The translations under genes were made by a program, and so were the position numbers. Below are positions 56,366 through 63,966 of a stretch of 64,000 nt of DNA, one piece after another (positions within the stretch are counted from its first letter, which is position 1; each line of letters opens with the position of its first letter). Source of the DNA: Colwellia psychrerythraea (GTDB lineage: Bacteria > Pseudomonadota > Gammaproteobacteria > Enterobacterales > Alteromonadaceae); assembly GCF_000764185.1 (NCBI RefSeq), contig NZ_JQEC01000039.1, forward strand, positions 156,147-220,146. The letters are read 5' to 3'. A model generated the notes under the pieces. The model had not been told where the DNA came from and searched no databases. It worked only from the letters and a program-made list of their open reading frames with translations.

Positions 56366-57307
56366 ATGGATGAACTCGCGGTGCAGAATAAGATAATGCG
56401 AAAAACTACACAACAGTCGTATATAACTCGAATGGTTAATGTCGTTAACTATATTCAAAAAAATTTAGACAATGAGCTAACTCTAGAAGAGCTTGCCCAA
56501 CAAGCCAACTTCTCTAGTTATCATTTTCACCGAATATTCTCAGGCATGTTAGGTGAGTCAGTAAAAGAGTTGATTCGACGCTTACGGTTAGAACGAGCTG
56601 CAATTCAATTGAAAACCAGCCGTGCAAGTATATTATCTATCTCGCTGGCCGCAGGTTATGAAAGCGATATGGCTTTTTCAAGAGCTTTTAAAGCAAGATC
56701 AGGTGTACAGCCTTCAAAATTCAGGAAATCTGAACAGGCGAGGTTTCCATGTTTATCAAGCTCCAGTGTCCGTTATGTAACAAATGAACATATTTCCTCC
56801 TTTGAACCTTTTATTGATAAGGAATTAAATATGAACGTGATGATAAAACAAGTTGATGACATATTAGTAGCATGTGTGTCTCATCAAGGACCATATCAAG
56901 AGTGTGGTCATGCGTGGGATACGCTTTGCAGTACTCTTGCACCGGAAGGTTTATTAGGCGGTGATGCAAAAATGATTGGCGTGAGTTACGACGACCCTGA
57001 TGTTGTTGCGCCAGAGTTACTTCGTTATGAAGCTTGTATCAGTGTTGAACAAGAGTTTTCTACAACCGATGATATTAAATTTAAAAGTATTACTGGTGGT
57101 AGTTATGCAGTGACTACTCATATTGGCCCCTATCAAAAATTACACGAAACATATCAAAAATTTTTTGGTCAATGGCTAAGCCAAAGCGATTATGAATCTG
57201 CCGACAAACCGTGTTTTGAAGTTTATCTTAACGATCCCGAATCTACCGAGCCTGAAGATCTTATTACCGATATTTACTTACCATTGAAGGAGCAAGAACA
57301 TGGATAA
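56366..57307 (+). CDS. AraC-type regulator with C-terminal GyrI-like domain (Rob/SbmC type)
   Basis: 313 residues. The AraC DNA-binding domain is at residues 22-120: LTLEELAQQANFSSYHFHRI for helix-turn-helix 1 and SILSISLAAGYESDMAFSRAF for helix-turn-helix 2, then SGVQPSKFR. The C-terminal GyrI-like small-molecule-binding domain (about 150-310) includes VACVSHQGPYQECGHAW and VTTHIGPYQKLHETYQKFF. Such proteins sense amphipathic drugs. Its stop overlaps the next gene's ATG by eight bases, so the two are translationally coupled. An in-frame ATG at 56396 is an alternative start. Confidence 0.87.
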   Translation: MDELAVQNKIMRKTTQQSYITRMVNVVNYIQKNLDNELTLEELAQQANFSSYHFHRIFSGMLGESVKELIRRLRLERAAIQLKTSRASILSISLAAGYESDMAFSRAFKARSGVQPSKFRKSEQARFPCLSSSSVRYVTNEHISSFEPFIDKELNMNVMIKQVDDILVACVSHQGPYQECGHAWDTLCSTLAPEGLLGGDAKMIGVSYDDPDVVAPELLRYEACISVEQEFSTTDDIKFKSITGGSYAVTTHIGPYQKLHETYQKFFGQWLSQSDYESADKPCFEVYLNDPESTEPEDLITDIYLPLKEQEHG

Positions 57308-57917
57308 AATAGATTTATTTAAATTGCATAAAGCTGATTATATCGCGCCAAAAACACCACAAACTTGCTATGTAGCTAATGCCCATTATCTTACAATTAA
57401 TGGTATTGGTGGTCCTGGAGAAGATAATTTTAATGATGCTGTTGCTGCTTTATATGCCGTTGCTTATACCGTAAAAATGACTCGAAAAAAAATGGCTTTA
57501 GGTGATTATGTTATTTGTAAACTCGAAGCAAGGTATTGGTCTGAAAAGCAAAAGTGCCTTAGTGAAGTTGATAAATCTCAATGGAACTGGCAGTTAATGA
57601 TCCGTACTCCGGCGACTGTTGAGGTTAGCGACATCGTTCAGGCCGCTAATGTATTAACCGACAAAGGTAAAACTAAAAGTGTTAATAAAGTTAAGTTGAT
57701 TGAACATGAGTTTTCACACTGTATTCAAATGCTGCATATAGGGCCTTATGAAGAAGAGAGTCGTACAATAGAACAAATGGCAGCTTATGCAAAAGATCAG
57801 CAATTAGTTTCGATCGGTGAGCATTGCGAAATATATATTTCAGACCCTCGACGTATTCCTGCAGAAAGATTAAAAACTATTTTAAGAATGCCATTGTCTA
57901 ATTCGCATGGCAGCTAA
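57300..57917 (+). CDS. GyrI-like small-molecule-binding protein
   Basis: 205 residues of the GyrI-like/YdhR-type drug-binding family: FKLHKADYIAPKTPQ at the start, YLTINGIGGPGEDNFNDAVA, LEARYWSEKQKC and QMLHIGPYEEESRTIEQMAA. No DNA-binding domain. AAGGAGCAAGAAC precedes the ATG, and it overlaps the AraC-GyrI gene by eight bases. Together they look like a ligand-sensing regulator plus a second binder, possibly a drug-sequestering or isomerase-type protein. Confidence 0.85.
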   Translation: MDKIDLFKLHKADYIAPKTPQTCYVANAHYLTINGIGGPGEDNFNDAVAALYAVAYTVKMTRKKMALGDYVICKLEARYWSEKQKCLSEVDKSQWNWQLMIRTPATVEVSDIVQAANVLTDKGKTKSVNKVKLIEHEFSHCIQMLHIGPYEEESRTIEQMAAYAKDQQLVSIGEHCEIYISDPRRIPAERLKTILRMPLSNSHGS

Positions 57918-57993
57918 TCCTTTTAGCTACTTTATAAGCTAATATCTTTAAGTCACTTCTACAGTGAACTTCTTCATTTAACCAGTGAAGCAA

Positions 57994-58049
57994 TAACTAC
58001 GGCTTAGCAAATATGATAATTCTTAATCATATTTGCTAAGCCGTAGTTA
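57994..58049. terminator. long perfect inverted repeat, possible bidirectional terminator
   Basis: Arms of 24 bases (TAACTACGGCTTAGCAAATA then TGAT, and its exact reverse complement) around an 8-base loop, AATTCTTA. It lies between convergent genes, the GyrI-like gene (plus) and the GlxA-like gene (minus). No T tract follows either arm, so intrinsic termination is uncertain. The rest of 57918-58250 is non-coding. Confidence 0.45.
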
Positions 58050-58250
58050 GATTGGGATAAATAATTAACAGCCTTACCTTAAAAACCGTGAGAAAATTAT
58101 AGCAAAACTCATAAATAGCAAGAGAATAATCACAAGTAAGTACGTATTGGAGACGTAAGGGGTTATCTTCTGAGTGGCAGATCTTCCGACAAAATATTCA
58201 TCAATTCTATGTTTGGCCGGAAAGATCGTTTGAGGTTTTATTGTGCATAT

Positions 58251-59174
58251 CTAAACAAATCTAGCTTTGAATGCTGACGGACTTAATCCTATAATTTTAA
58301 TAAAAACTTTTCGAAAACTATTTGCATCGTCATAACCAATATTCAATGCTATTTGTTCAAAACTCTGGGAAGTTGATTCTAATAATTCGCATGCTTTTTG
58401 TACCCTAACTTTTTGAATATATTGTATGGGTTTCAACATGGTAGCGCTGGTAAATTGACGTAAAAATGTTCGTTCACTCATACAGGCTAAAGCTGCCAAT
58501 ATTTTGATACTCAGTGTTTGGCTGTAATTCGATTGAATATAATGCTGAACTTGCAGCACTTGTTTATTTCCATGATTATACTTTGGAGTAAAGCTACCAT
58601 AGTAGCGCTGCTCCCTCTTGCCGGTATCTACAATAAGATACTTTCCGAGTGCCCTCATGATATGTGGCTTTGAAAATTGAGCAACGATCTCTAATCCCAA
58701 ATCAACCCATGACATTAAGCCTCCTGCACTAATTATATCTCCATCATTGATGAGTAAACTTTCAATATTTAAAGATACCTTAGGGAATTGCTCACTAAAA
58801 CTATTTTCTAGCTGCCAGTGTGTTGTTACTGTTCTATTATCTAATAGCCCAGTATGAGCAAGAATAAATGCACCTGAGCAAGCTGAGCATAATATGCATC
58901 CCGCTTGATGAACCTCATTGATATATTGCAATAACTCTGGTTGAGGTTTTATATAGTAGCAACCATCTAAATTTGGTGGAAGAATAACAATATCACTTCG
59001 ATTCATACTTCCTAAAACACTATCAGGTTGAAGCAATTTGATTGTGAATTGCATATCTAACTGGTTTTCTGTAATTATTTTGTTAGCTAATAGAAATAAC
59101 TCTCTTAATCCATGTACTGCACTTTGAAGCGCATTAGGATAATCGATAATTACGACATGAATACTCTTTGTCAT
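58251..59174 (-). CDS. GlxA-like AraC family regulator (DJ-1/PfpI domain)
   Basis: 307 residues. The N-terminal DJ-1/PfpI-like domain (1-190) has the nucleophile-elbow sequence ILCSACSGAFILAHTGLLDN and TVTTHWQLENSF. The C-terminal AraC DNA-binding domain reads LSIKILAALACMSERTFLRQ and FEQIALNIGYDDANSFRKVF, then IIGLSPSAF. GlxA-type regulators usually control a divergent catabolic or hydrolase gene. Here it is divergent from the isochorismatase-like gene with 99 bases between the start codons, so that gene is the probable target. Confidence 0.88.
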   Translation of the reverse strand: MTKSIHVVIIDYPNALQSAVHGLRELFLLANKIITENQLDMQFTIKLLQPDSVLGSMNRSDIVILPPNLDGCYYIKPQPELLQYINEVHQAGCILCSACSGAFILAHTGLLDNRTVTTHWQLENSFSEQFPKVSLNIESLLINDGDIISAGGLMSWVDLGLEIVAQFSKPHIMRALGKYLIVDTGKREQRYYGSFTPKYNHGNKQVLQVQHYIQSNYSQTLSIKILAALACMSERTFLRQFTSATMLKPIQYIQKVRVQKACELLESTSQSFEQIALNIGYDDANSFRKVFIKIIGLSPSAFKARFV

Positions 59175-59273
59175 TTTCGGACTGCTTTATGGCGATTACG
59201 CCATCGGTGTTATTGAATAATGTATTGGATAATAGCTTTAACAACCCAGCTAAACAACTCAAGAGAGAGCATT

Positions 59274-59837
59274 ATGTCTAACACAGCCTTATTACTTATT
59301 GATTTACAGAATGATTACTACCCTACCTATGATGGAGCTAAATGGCCTTTATCTGGTACAGAAATGGCCTCAAAGAATGCAGCCTCATTATTAGCTCAGT
59401 TTCGCGATAATAAAATGCCTATCATTCATGTTCGCCATGAATTTCCTTCAGATGACGCGCCATTCTTCTTACCTCACTCAGCCGGTTCGAAAATACACCC
59501 TAGTGTTGAGCCAACCGAAGGAGAGGCTGTAATTCTAAAGCATCACATAAATAGTTTTCGTAATACTGATTTACAAAAAACGCTAGAAAAATTTAAAGTA
59601 GAGAAGCTGATAATTGTTGGTGCAATGAGCCATATGTGCATTGACGCAGTGACCCGTGCAGCTGTAGATTTTGGCTATGAATGCCATGTGGCGCATGATG
59701 CTTGTGCCACATTAGACCTTGAATTCAATGGAGTTACCGTACCAGCACATCATGTACATCATGCGTTTATGGCTGCCTTAAGTTTTGGGTATTGTAAGGT
59801 TGAAAGCACGGATGAAATATTAGAATTAGTTCGCTAG
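59274..59837 (+). CDS. isochorismatase family cysteine hydrolase
   Basis: 187 residues from the ATG at 59274, which has AAGAGAGAG upstream; an in-frame start at 59220 would add 18 residues with no signal. The catalytic triad is complete: Asp10 (LLLIDLQND), Lys89 (VILKHHINSF) and Cys122 (MSHMCIDAVTRAA). The cis-peptide region follows (GAMSHMCID). The substrate may be an amide or a nicotinamidase-like compound; the family is broad. It is divergent from the GlxA-like regulator and followed after 87 bases by the ABM gene. Confidence 0.88.
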   Translation: MSNTALLLIDLQNDYYPTYDGAKWPLSGTEMASKNAASLLAQFRDNKMPIIHVRHEFPSDDAPFFLPHSAGSKIHPSVEPTEGEAVILKHHINSFRNTDLQKTLEKFKVEKLIIVGAMSHMCIDAVTRAAVDFGYECHVAHDACATLDLEFNGVTVPAHHVHHAFMAALSFGYCKVESTDEILELVR

Positions 59838-59924
59838 ACACCTTGATCCTTTAGGATATTTAAATAGGTGGGGAATTTAATTTCCTCATCTAGCTTATTT
59901 CTATATTTAAACTTTGAGAATACT

Positions 59925-60215
59925 ATGCATAAAATGACAACATTTGAATTACAAGCAAAAGCAGGGCAATCGGAAGAGTTATTATCTTTCTTAAAGAGAA
60001 TAATACCAGAAACTAGAAGATTCAAAGGCAACAAAGGGGCTGAAGCATCACGCTTATCTGAGAGTAAGTTTATTATTATTGTTTATTGGGAACATGAGGA
60101 CAATTTGAGCGACTATCTCAGTTGGAGAGGGGAAAGAGGTGATTTCAAAATGTTACTTAGCTTCCTTATTCAGGCTCCTACCATAATAACTTATGAAGTA
60201 CTTGAAGAAGTATAG
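59925..60215 (+). CDS. antibiotic biosynthesis monooxygenase (ABM) domain protein
   Basis: 96 residues from the ATG at 59925. It matches the ABM dimeric alpha+beta barrel: MTTFELQAKAGQSEELLSFL, ETRRFKGNKGAEASRLSES and KFIIIVYWEHEDNLSDYLSW. Family members are quinol monooxygenases or haem-degrading enzymes; the substrate is open. It probably forms an operon with the isochorismatase-like gene. A longer frame from 59868 would add a non-conserved, hydrophobic stretch and is less likely. Confidence 0.8.
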   Translation: MHKMTTFELQAKAGQSEELLSFLKRIIPETRRFKGNKGAEASRLSESKFIIIVYWEHEDNLSDYLSWRGERGDFKMLLSFLIQAPTIITYEVLEEV

Positions 60216-60348
60216 GAATTCACTAGAGGAATTAACTAGGACAGTCGCTCAGATTTGCCCATAAGCGACAGCCTTCTTTATTCTCTATTTTTACAAAAAA
60301 CAGTTCCAGTACCTACTGCAAATTAACCTACCAAAAAAAGAATTTATA

Positions 60349-60414
60349 ATGAAGATATTTTTAGTACTATTCATATTCACGCTTAGCGGCTGCTCTGTAA
60401 TTAGGCTTGAATAA
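60349..60414 (+). CDS. tiny lipoprotein-signal ORF (21 residues)
   Basis: MKIFLVLFIFTLSGCSVIRL followed by E and a stop: a complete lipoprotein signal with lipobox LSGC and only six residues after it. The ribosome binding site is weak (AAAAAGAA). It may be a bona fide micro-lipoprotein, such as an entericidin-like peptide, or the 5' stump of a truncated gene. No mature domain continues in any frame. Confidence 0.3.
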   Translation: MKIFLVLFIFTLSGCSVIRLE

Positions 60415-60676
60415 ACTTTAGGTTAAACATGAAGAGCTGAGACGCCTGAAAATGCAGCTTTCATTTAGGGGCGTTGATCATTTAGTTACCTTCATACCAA
60501 ATATATAGGCAGAGCCAGAATTTTCGCCTTGCGTAGTTTAATGGTTTAAATCGCTTTAGCTTTTAAGGCTAAAAGCTCATGTTTAGGTATTCATTGCCCA
60601 AGTGCTTATTGATTCTTCCTCCTATCCCTTAAATATGGTAACTTATTGTAAAATTGATGTTTTTAACTACCATAAA

Positions 60677-60764
60677 CTAACAAAGCAATCAAATTGACAC
60701 GAAAAGTTGGCTGTTTTTCGTTTCTCTACATTATAGACTGCTTTATTATCTGGTTATGTAAGCG
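60677..60764 (+). other. degenerate attC-like site
   Basis: Begins CTAACAAAGC and ends AAGCGTTATCG, the R-box pattern of integron attC sites. Its centre (GAAAAGTTGGCTGTTTTTCG) resembles the centre of the attC at 61971. The L-box arms pair poorly, so the site is decayed or inactive. Confidence 0.5.
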
Positions 60765-60836
60765 TTATCGATACAAAATCTAATACTACCTGTCCAATTA
60801 GCTGTAATAGCTTATGTTTTCTTTGTGGTACTTACC

Positions 60837-60888
60837 GCCCTTAACATCTCATTTAAACTCCAAATGAAGTAGTTCTTTTGTTAAGGGC
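60837..60888. repeat. inverted repeat GCCCTTAAC / GTTAAGGGC
   Basis: Perfect 9-base arms at 60837-60845 and 60880-60888 around a 34-base loop, between the degenerate attC and the palindromes that precede the FRG gene. Function unknown. This 60765-61237 stretch otherwise contains no gene. Confidence 0.4.
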
Positions 60889-60964
60889 CTCTTGGTACGC
60901 AAAGCGGAAACTAGCAATAATTTTTTTTCCCTATATTTGCTAATGAATGAATCATTCACATAAT

Positions 60965-60986
60965 GTTACTAAGACGTCTTAGTAAC
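60965..60986. promoter_or_regulatory. 22-base perfect palindrome, operator-like, site 1
   Basis: GTTACTAAGAC followed by its exact reverse complement GTCTTAGTAAC. The length and symmetry fit a dimeric repressor operator. A second full copy is at 61071 and a partial one at 61187. Confidence 0.55.
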
Positions 60987-61070
60987 ACACAATCAATTAG
61001 AAATATGACCAATATAAATCACCTAACCAACTGAATTTAGTTTACTTTATTTGGTATATGGTAAAAGTCA

Positions 61071-61092
61071 GTTACTAAGACGTCTTAGTAAC
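61071..61092. promoter_or_regulatory. 22-base perfect palindrome, operator-like, site 2
   Basis: Identical to site 1, 106 bases further on and 146 bases before the FRG start codon. Confidence 0.55.
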
Positions 61093-61186
61093 CTATTTAA
61101 TTTTTATTATATTTAGTGTTAATTGTTTCTAATGCATTGAAAGTATGGGATATTGATGTGAATTAAATGTTACTTATGGTACGAAG

Positions 61187-61199
61187 GTTACTAAGACGT
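61187..61199. promoter_or_regulatory. partial copy of the palindrome, site 3
   Basis: GTTACTAAGACGT, the left half plus two bases of the 22-base palindrome, 116 bases after site 2 and 39 bases before the FRG ATG. The right half is not conserved. Confidence 0.45.
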
Positions 61200-61237
61200 A
61201 TCCATAATAAGCTGTTATATTTTTCATCGGTATCGGC

Positions 61238-61966
61238 ATGACTAATCAAATTAATTCACTAGAAGATTTATTTAAACTTATCTCGATAGAAGATGATGAA
61301 GTCATCTATAGGGGGCAATCCAATGAAAATTGGTTGATGATTCCTTCGATCGGGCGGTTTGAAAACATCCCAACGGCTAAATTTGAACGCTTTTCTTGGA
61401 AATACATAGAAGAGGATATGATTCATGCTTTTCAAAAAAAAGCTATTCCTTATCTTAAATCAGAAGCTATACCTAACAATCATTTTGAGTGGTTAATTTT
61501 AGCTCAACATCATGGATTGCCAACAAGATTGCTTGATTTTACAACTAACCCTTTGAAAGCTTTGTTCTTCGCTGTAGAAGACATCGGGGTTAATGAAGAT
61601 GGTGTACTCTTAAAAGCTCATTATAATAATTGGTGGAGCCGTATTACTGAGATTTTTAATAAAATTGACGATGATAAACGTTTGGCTGTATATTTTCCTG
61701 ATCACACTAATCATCGTATCATTTCACAGGAGGGTTGTTTTACTATTTTCCCATTACCTGAAAATATGGAAAAATTTCATGATATTAAAAATAGTAAGAT
61801 GTATAAACATGGCTTTGAATCCCTAGATAGTTTTATTATACCTTATGAGGCTAAGTCTAAAATTCGTGCGCAATTACGAAAACTTGGAATTGCTCACCAT
61901 ACAATTTATCCCGGTTTGGATGGGTTATGCACCGAAATAAGACGAGACTTTGAGTTTCTTTGGTAA
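61238..61966 (+). CDS. FRG domain protein (integron cassette gene)
   Basis: 242 residues. The FRG domain pattern is clear: EVIYRGQSNENWLMIPSIGR near residue 18, then WLILAQHHGLPTRLLDFTTN and PLKALFFAVED at about residues 84-114. FRG proteins are found near mobile elements and in anti-phage contexts, and the activity is not fixed by sequence. The stop lies five bases before a good attC site, the normal layout for a gene cassette. The upstream region carries the three operator-like palindromes, so it may have its own regulated promoter. Confidence 0.82.
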   Translation: MTNQINSLEDLFKLISIEDDEVIYRGQSNENWLMIPSIGRFENIPTAKFERFSWKYIEEDMIHAFQKKAIPYLKSEAIPNNHFEWLILAQHHGLPTRLLDFTTNPLKALFFAVEDIGVNEDGVLLKAHYNNWWSRITEIFNKIDDDKRLAVYFPDHTNHRIISQEGCFTIFPLPENMEKFHDIKNSKMYKHGFESLDSFIIPYEAKSKIRAQLRKLGIAHHTIYPGLDGLCTEIRRDFEFLW

Positions 61967-61970
61967 AAAA

Positions 61971-62066
61971 TATAACAAGTCGTTTAAAAGGACAAAAAAC
62001 AGTTGGCTGTTTTCGTTCCTCAACATTTTAGCCAACAATTTTTTGCCTCTTAACGAGGCGTTAGCA
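61971..62066 (+). other. integron attC site
   Basis: Starts TATAACAAGTCGTTTAAAAG and ends GCCTCTTAACGAGGCGTTAG. The two ends pair: TCGTTTAAAAGG against CCTCTTAACGA with the outer AACAAG and GTTAGC core boxes. The central part contains CAGTTGGCTG / TTTTAGCCAAC, the inner stem seen in marine chromosomal-integron attC sites. The next gene starts 23 bases later. Confidence 0.8.
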
Positions 62067-62088
62067 ATACAATCAATTTGGGATAATA

Positions 62089-62700
62089 ATGCAGGATTTT
62101 TTAAAGAAAAATAATACGGCTATTGTTGTAGGGCTCATCACTACTGTAGTTTTTCTATATATATTACAGCCAATATTAGAATTTACTGGGTCTGCAGTAT
62201 TGATAGTTAGTTCATATCTAAGCTCTGCTTACGTTGACATCTTTTTTACTCAAATAGCACACTTAGAGATTCGAGATTTTGGTTTCTTCTTTTACACTAT
62301 TATGTATGGTCTATTAATTGGGCTTAGCATAGGGTTAATTTTTTCTAAGTGGAAAAGATATGAAAAATCGCAATCAAAAGAGAATGCTGAAATATCGGCT
62401 TCTGCGAAGTTAAGAAAAAAAATAACTTCAACTATAATTTTATCTTGTTTATTAATTTTTGGCTTAGTTCAAGTTTCTACTAAAACATATCAGTTATCTT
62501 TAATAAGTAGCTTTAAGCAACATTTAAGAATCATCGCTCCATACATTGATGATCAAACCGAAGAATTACTCCTGAGCGAATGGTCATTAATTAACTCTAA
62601 TGAAGACTATGACTCTATTTACTTTAAAATAAATAATATTGCTAAAAAGCATAAATTAGAATTACCAGACAATTCAATATACTCTTTAACTTCATTGTAA
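62089..62700 (+). CDS. membrane protein of unknown function (integron cassette gene)
   Basis: 203 residues with about four hydrophobic segments: TAIVVGLITTVVFLYILQPI, SSAYVDIFFTQ, FGFFFYTIMYGLLIGLSIGL and IILSCLLIFGLVQVS. The C-terminal 55 residues are soluble and helical. Not recognised. It begins 23 bases after an attC and ends eight bases before the start of another attC, a classic cassette layout. GGGATAATA precedes the ATG. Strongly AT-rich. Confidence 0.65.
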   Translation: MQDFLKKNNTAIVVGLITTVVFLYILQPILEFTGSAVLIVSSYLSSAYVDIFFTQIAHLEIRDFGFFFYTIMYGLLIGLSIGLIFSKWKRYEKSQSKENAEISASAKLRKKITSTIILSCLLIFGLVQVSTKTYQLSLISSFKQHLRIIAPYIDDQTEELLLSEWSLINSNEDYDSIYFKINNIAKKHKLELPDNSIYSLTSL

Positions 62701-62707
62701 AGTATTG

Positions 62708-62731
62708 CTAACAAGTCGTTTAAAAGGACAA
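62708..62731 (+). other. attC site cut by IS insertion
   Basis: CTAACAAGTCGTTTAAAAGG is identical to the 5' end of the attC at 61971 and stops where the IS left end begins at 62732. The rest of the site should lie past the window end. Confidence 0.7.
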
Positions 62732-62785
62732 TGATCTTCCCCCGATAAAACGGACACCAAAATCTAACTAAAGATGAGGTGTCTT

Positions 62786-63148
62786 ATGCCTAAGTACAAC
62801 AATCCAAGACGAACTTGGAAGTATTCAAATGACTTCAAAGTCAACGCTATTCAATTAAGTTATGTTGTTGGCGTCACAATAAAATCAGTCGCTGAAAAAC
62901 TCGACATACACCCGTTTATGCTGTCACGATGGCGAAAAGAATATCGTGAAGGGATCATTGTGGCTGATAAACGAAAAAAAGTGGCTGGCCAATCAAAAGC
63001 CAAAAAAGTACTTACCAAAGAACAACAACTAGAACGTGAAAATAAACAGCTCAAGGAGGAGCTGTATATCCTAAAAAAGTGGCAACGGTTTCTTGCCGAG
63101 GAACATCAAGCCGATATCGATTCATCGAAAAACTCAGAGCCGACATAA
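62786..63148 (+). CDS. IS3-family transposase OrfA
   Basis: 120 residues. The N-terminal helix-turn-helix (AIQLSYVVGVTIKSVAEKLD and IHPFMLSRWRKEYREG) binds the IS ends. A leucine-zipper-like coil follows (LTKEQQLERENKQLKEELYI). The ATG at 62786 has GAGG six bases upstream; an ATG at 62774 is in frame. It acts as a regulator on its own and as the N-terminal part of the OrfAB transposase after frameshift. Confidence 0.9.
   Translation: MPKYNNPRRTWKYSNDFKVNAIQLSYVVGVTIKSVAEKLDIHPFMLSRWRKEYREGIIVADKRKKVAGQSKAKKVLTKEQQLERENKQLKEELYILKKWQRFLAEEHQADIDSSKNSEPT
63073..63079 (+). promoter_or_regulatory. programmed -1 frameshift site A_AAA_AAG
   Basis: The heptamer lies in orfA phase exactly as A_AAA_AAG, just before orfA and orfB overlap. 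A -1 shift here joins orfA to orfB. This is the standard way IS3-family transposase is made. Confidence 0.75.
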
Positions 63149-63966
63149 AGGTAACGAGATTACTGAAGTTTTTTGATGTTTCTAAAAGTGGCTATTACGA
63201 TTGGTGTGAACGTCAACCAAGTGCTAGAGCGATAGAGGATGTTGAACTTAAAAAGAAAATTCAGCAAATATTCACTGAGAATAAAGGACGCTATGGTAGT
63301 CCCCGCATATTTAAAGCCTTGCAAAAGCAAGGATACAGCATAGGTAAAAAACGTGTTGAACGCTTGTATCGTGCACTTGGCTTGGTCGCTCGAGTGATGC
63401 GCGTGACGACACGCTCTGCGTTTTATAAGCGCTTCCTTACGACAGGTAAAAACTTACGACCTGATGGTGAAGTGCCATTGGTTAAAAATAAAGTATGGGT
63501 AGCAGATGTCACGTATTTGAAAGTGAAAGGTATATGGCGTTATTTATCGGTAATAATGGATTTATATTCACGGCGTATTATTAGCTGGAGTTTAGATAAA
63601 AAGAGAACGATGGAAGTCACCAAACGAACACTAAAAAATGCAATAAAGAACCGAAGACCTCAAGGTGGTTTAATGCTGCATACAGACCGAGGTGTGGAAT
63701 ATCGAGGTAATGTTTTTCAAACGGCTTTAAAACGAGCAGGTATTACACATAGCTTAAGCCGAGCGGGTAAATGTACTGATAATGCGCATATGGAGTCATT
63801 TTTCCATTCAATGAAGACCGAAGTTATTCGCGGTAATGTATTTAATAGTGATAAAGAACTGCGCGGAACACTTGGAAGTTACATTAACAAATACTACAAT
63901 GTTTCGAGGCTGCATTCAGGGATAAATTATTGTTCGCCAATAGAATATGAAGCCCTGGCAGCGTGA
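63079..63966 (+). CDS. IS3-family transposase OrfB (DDE catalytic part)
   Basis: 295 residues from a GTG at 63079, in the -1 frame to orfA. The HTH_21 region (SKSGYYDWCERQPSARAIED) is followed by the rve integrase core with the catalytic triad: WVADVTYLKV (Asp), MLHTDRGVEYRG (Asp) and CTDNAHMESFFHSMKTE (Glu). It is normally translated as OrfAB by frameshift, not from its own start. It appears intact, so the element may be active. Confidence 0.93.
   Translation: MATVSCRGTSSRYRFIEKLRADIKVTRLLKFFDVSKSGYYDWCERQPSARAIEDVELKKKIQQIFTENKGRYGSPRIFKALQKQGYSIGKKRVERLYRALGLVARVMRVTTRSAFYKRFLTTGKNLRPDGEVPLVKNKVWVADVTYLKVKGIWRYLSVIMDLYSRRIISWSLDKKRTMEVTKRTLKNAIKNRRPQGGLMLHTDRGVEYRGNVFQTALKRAGITHSLSRAGKCTDNAHMESFFHSMKTEVIRGNVFNSDKELRGTLGSYINKYYNVSRLHSGINYCSPIEYEALAA

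Noticed and set aside
60416..60480. A further attC-like site ending in GGGGCGTTGATC
   Set aside because: A short AGCTG/CAGCT hairpin is present but the outer core boxes do not pair; too weak to call.
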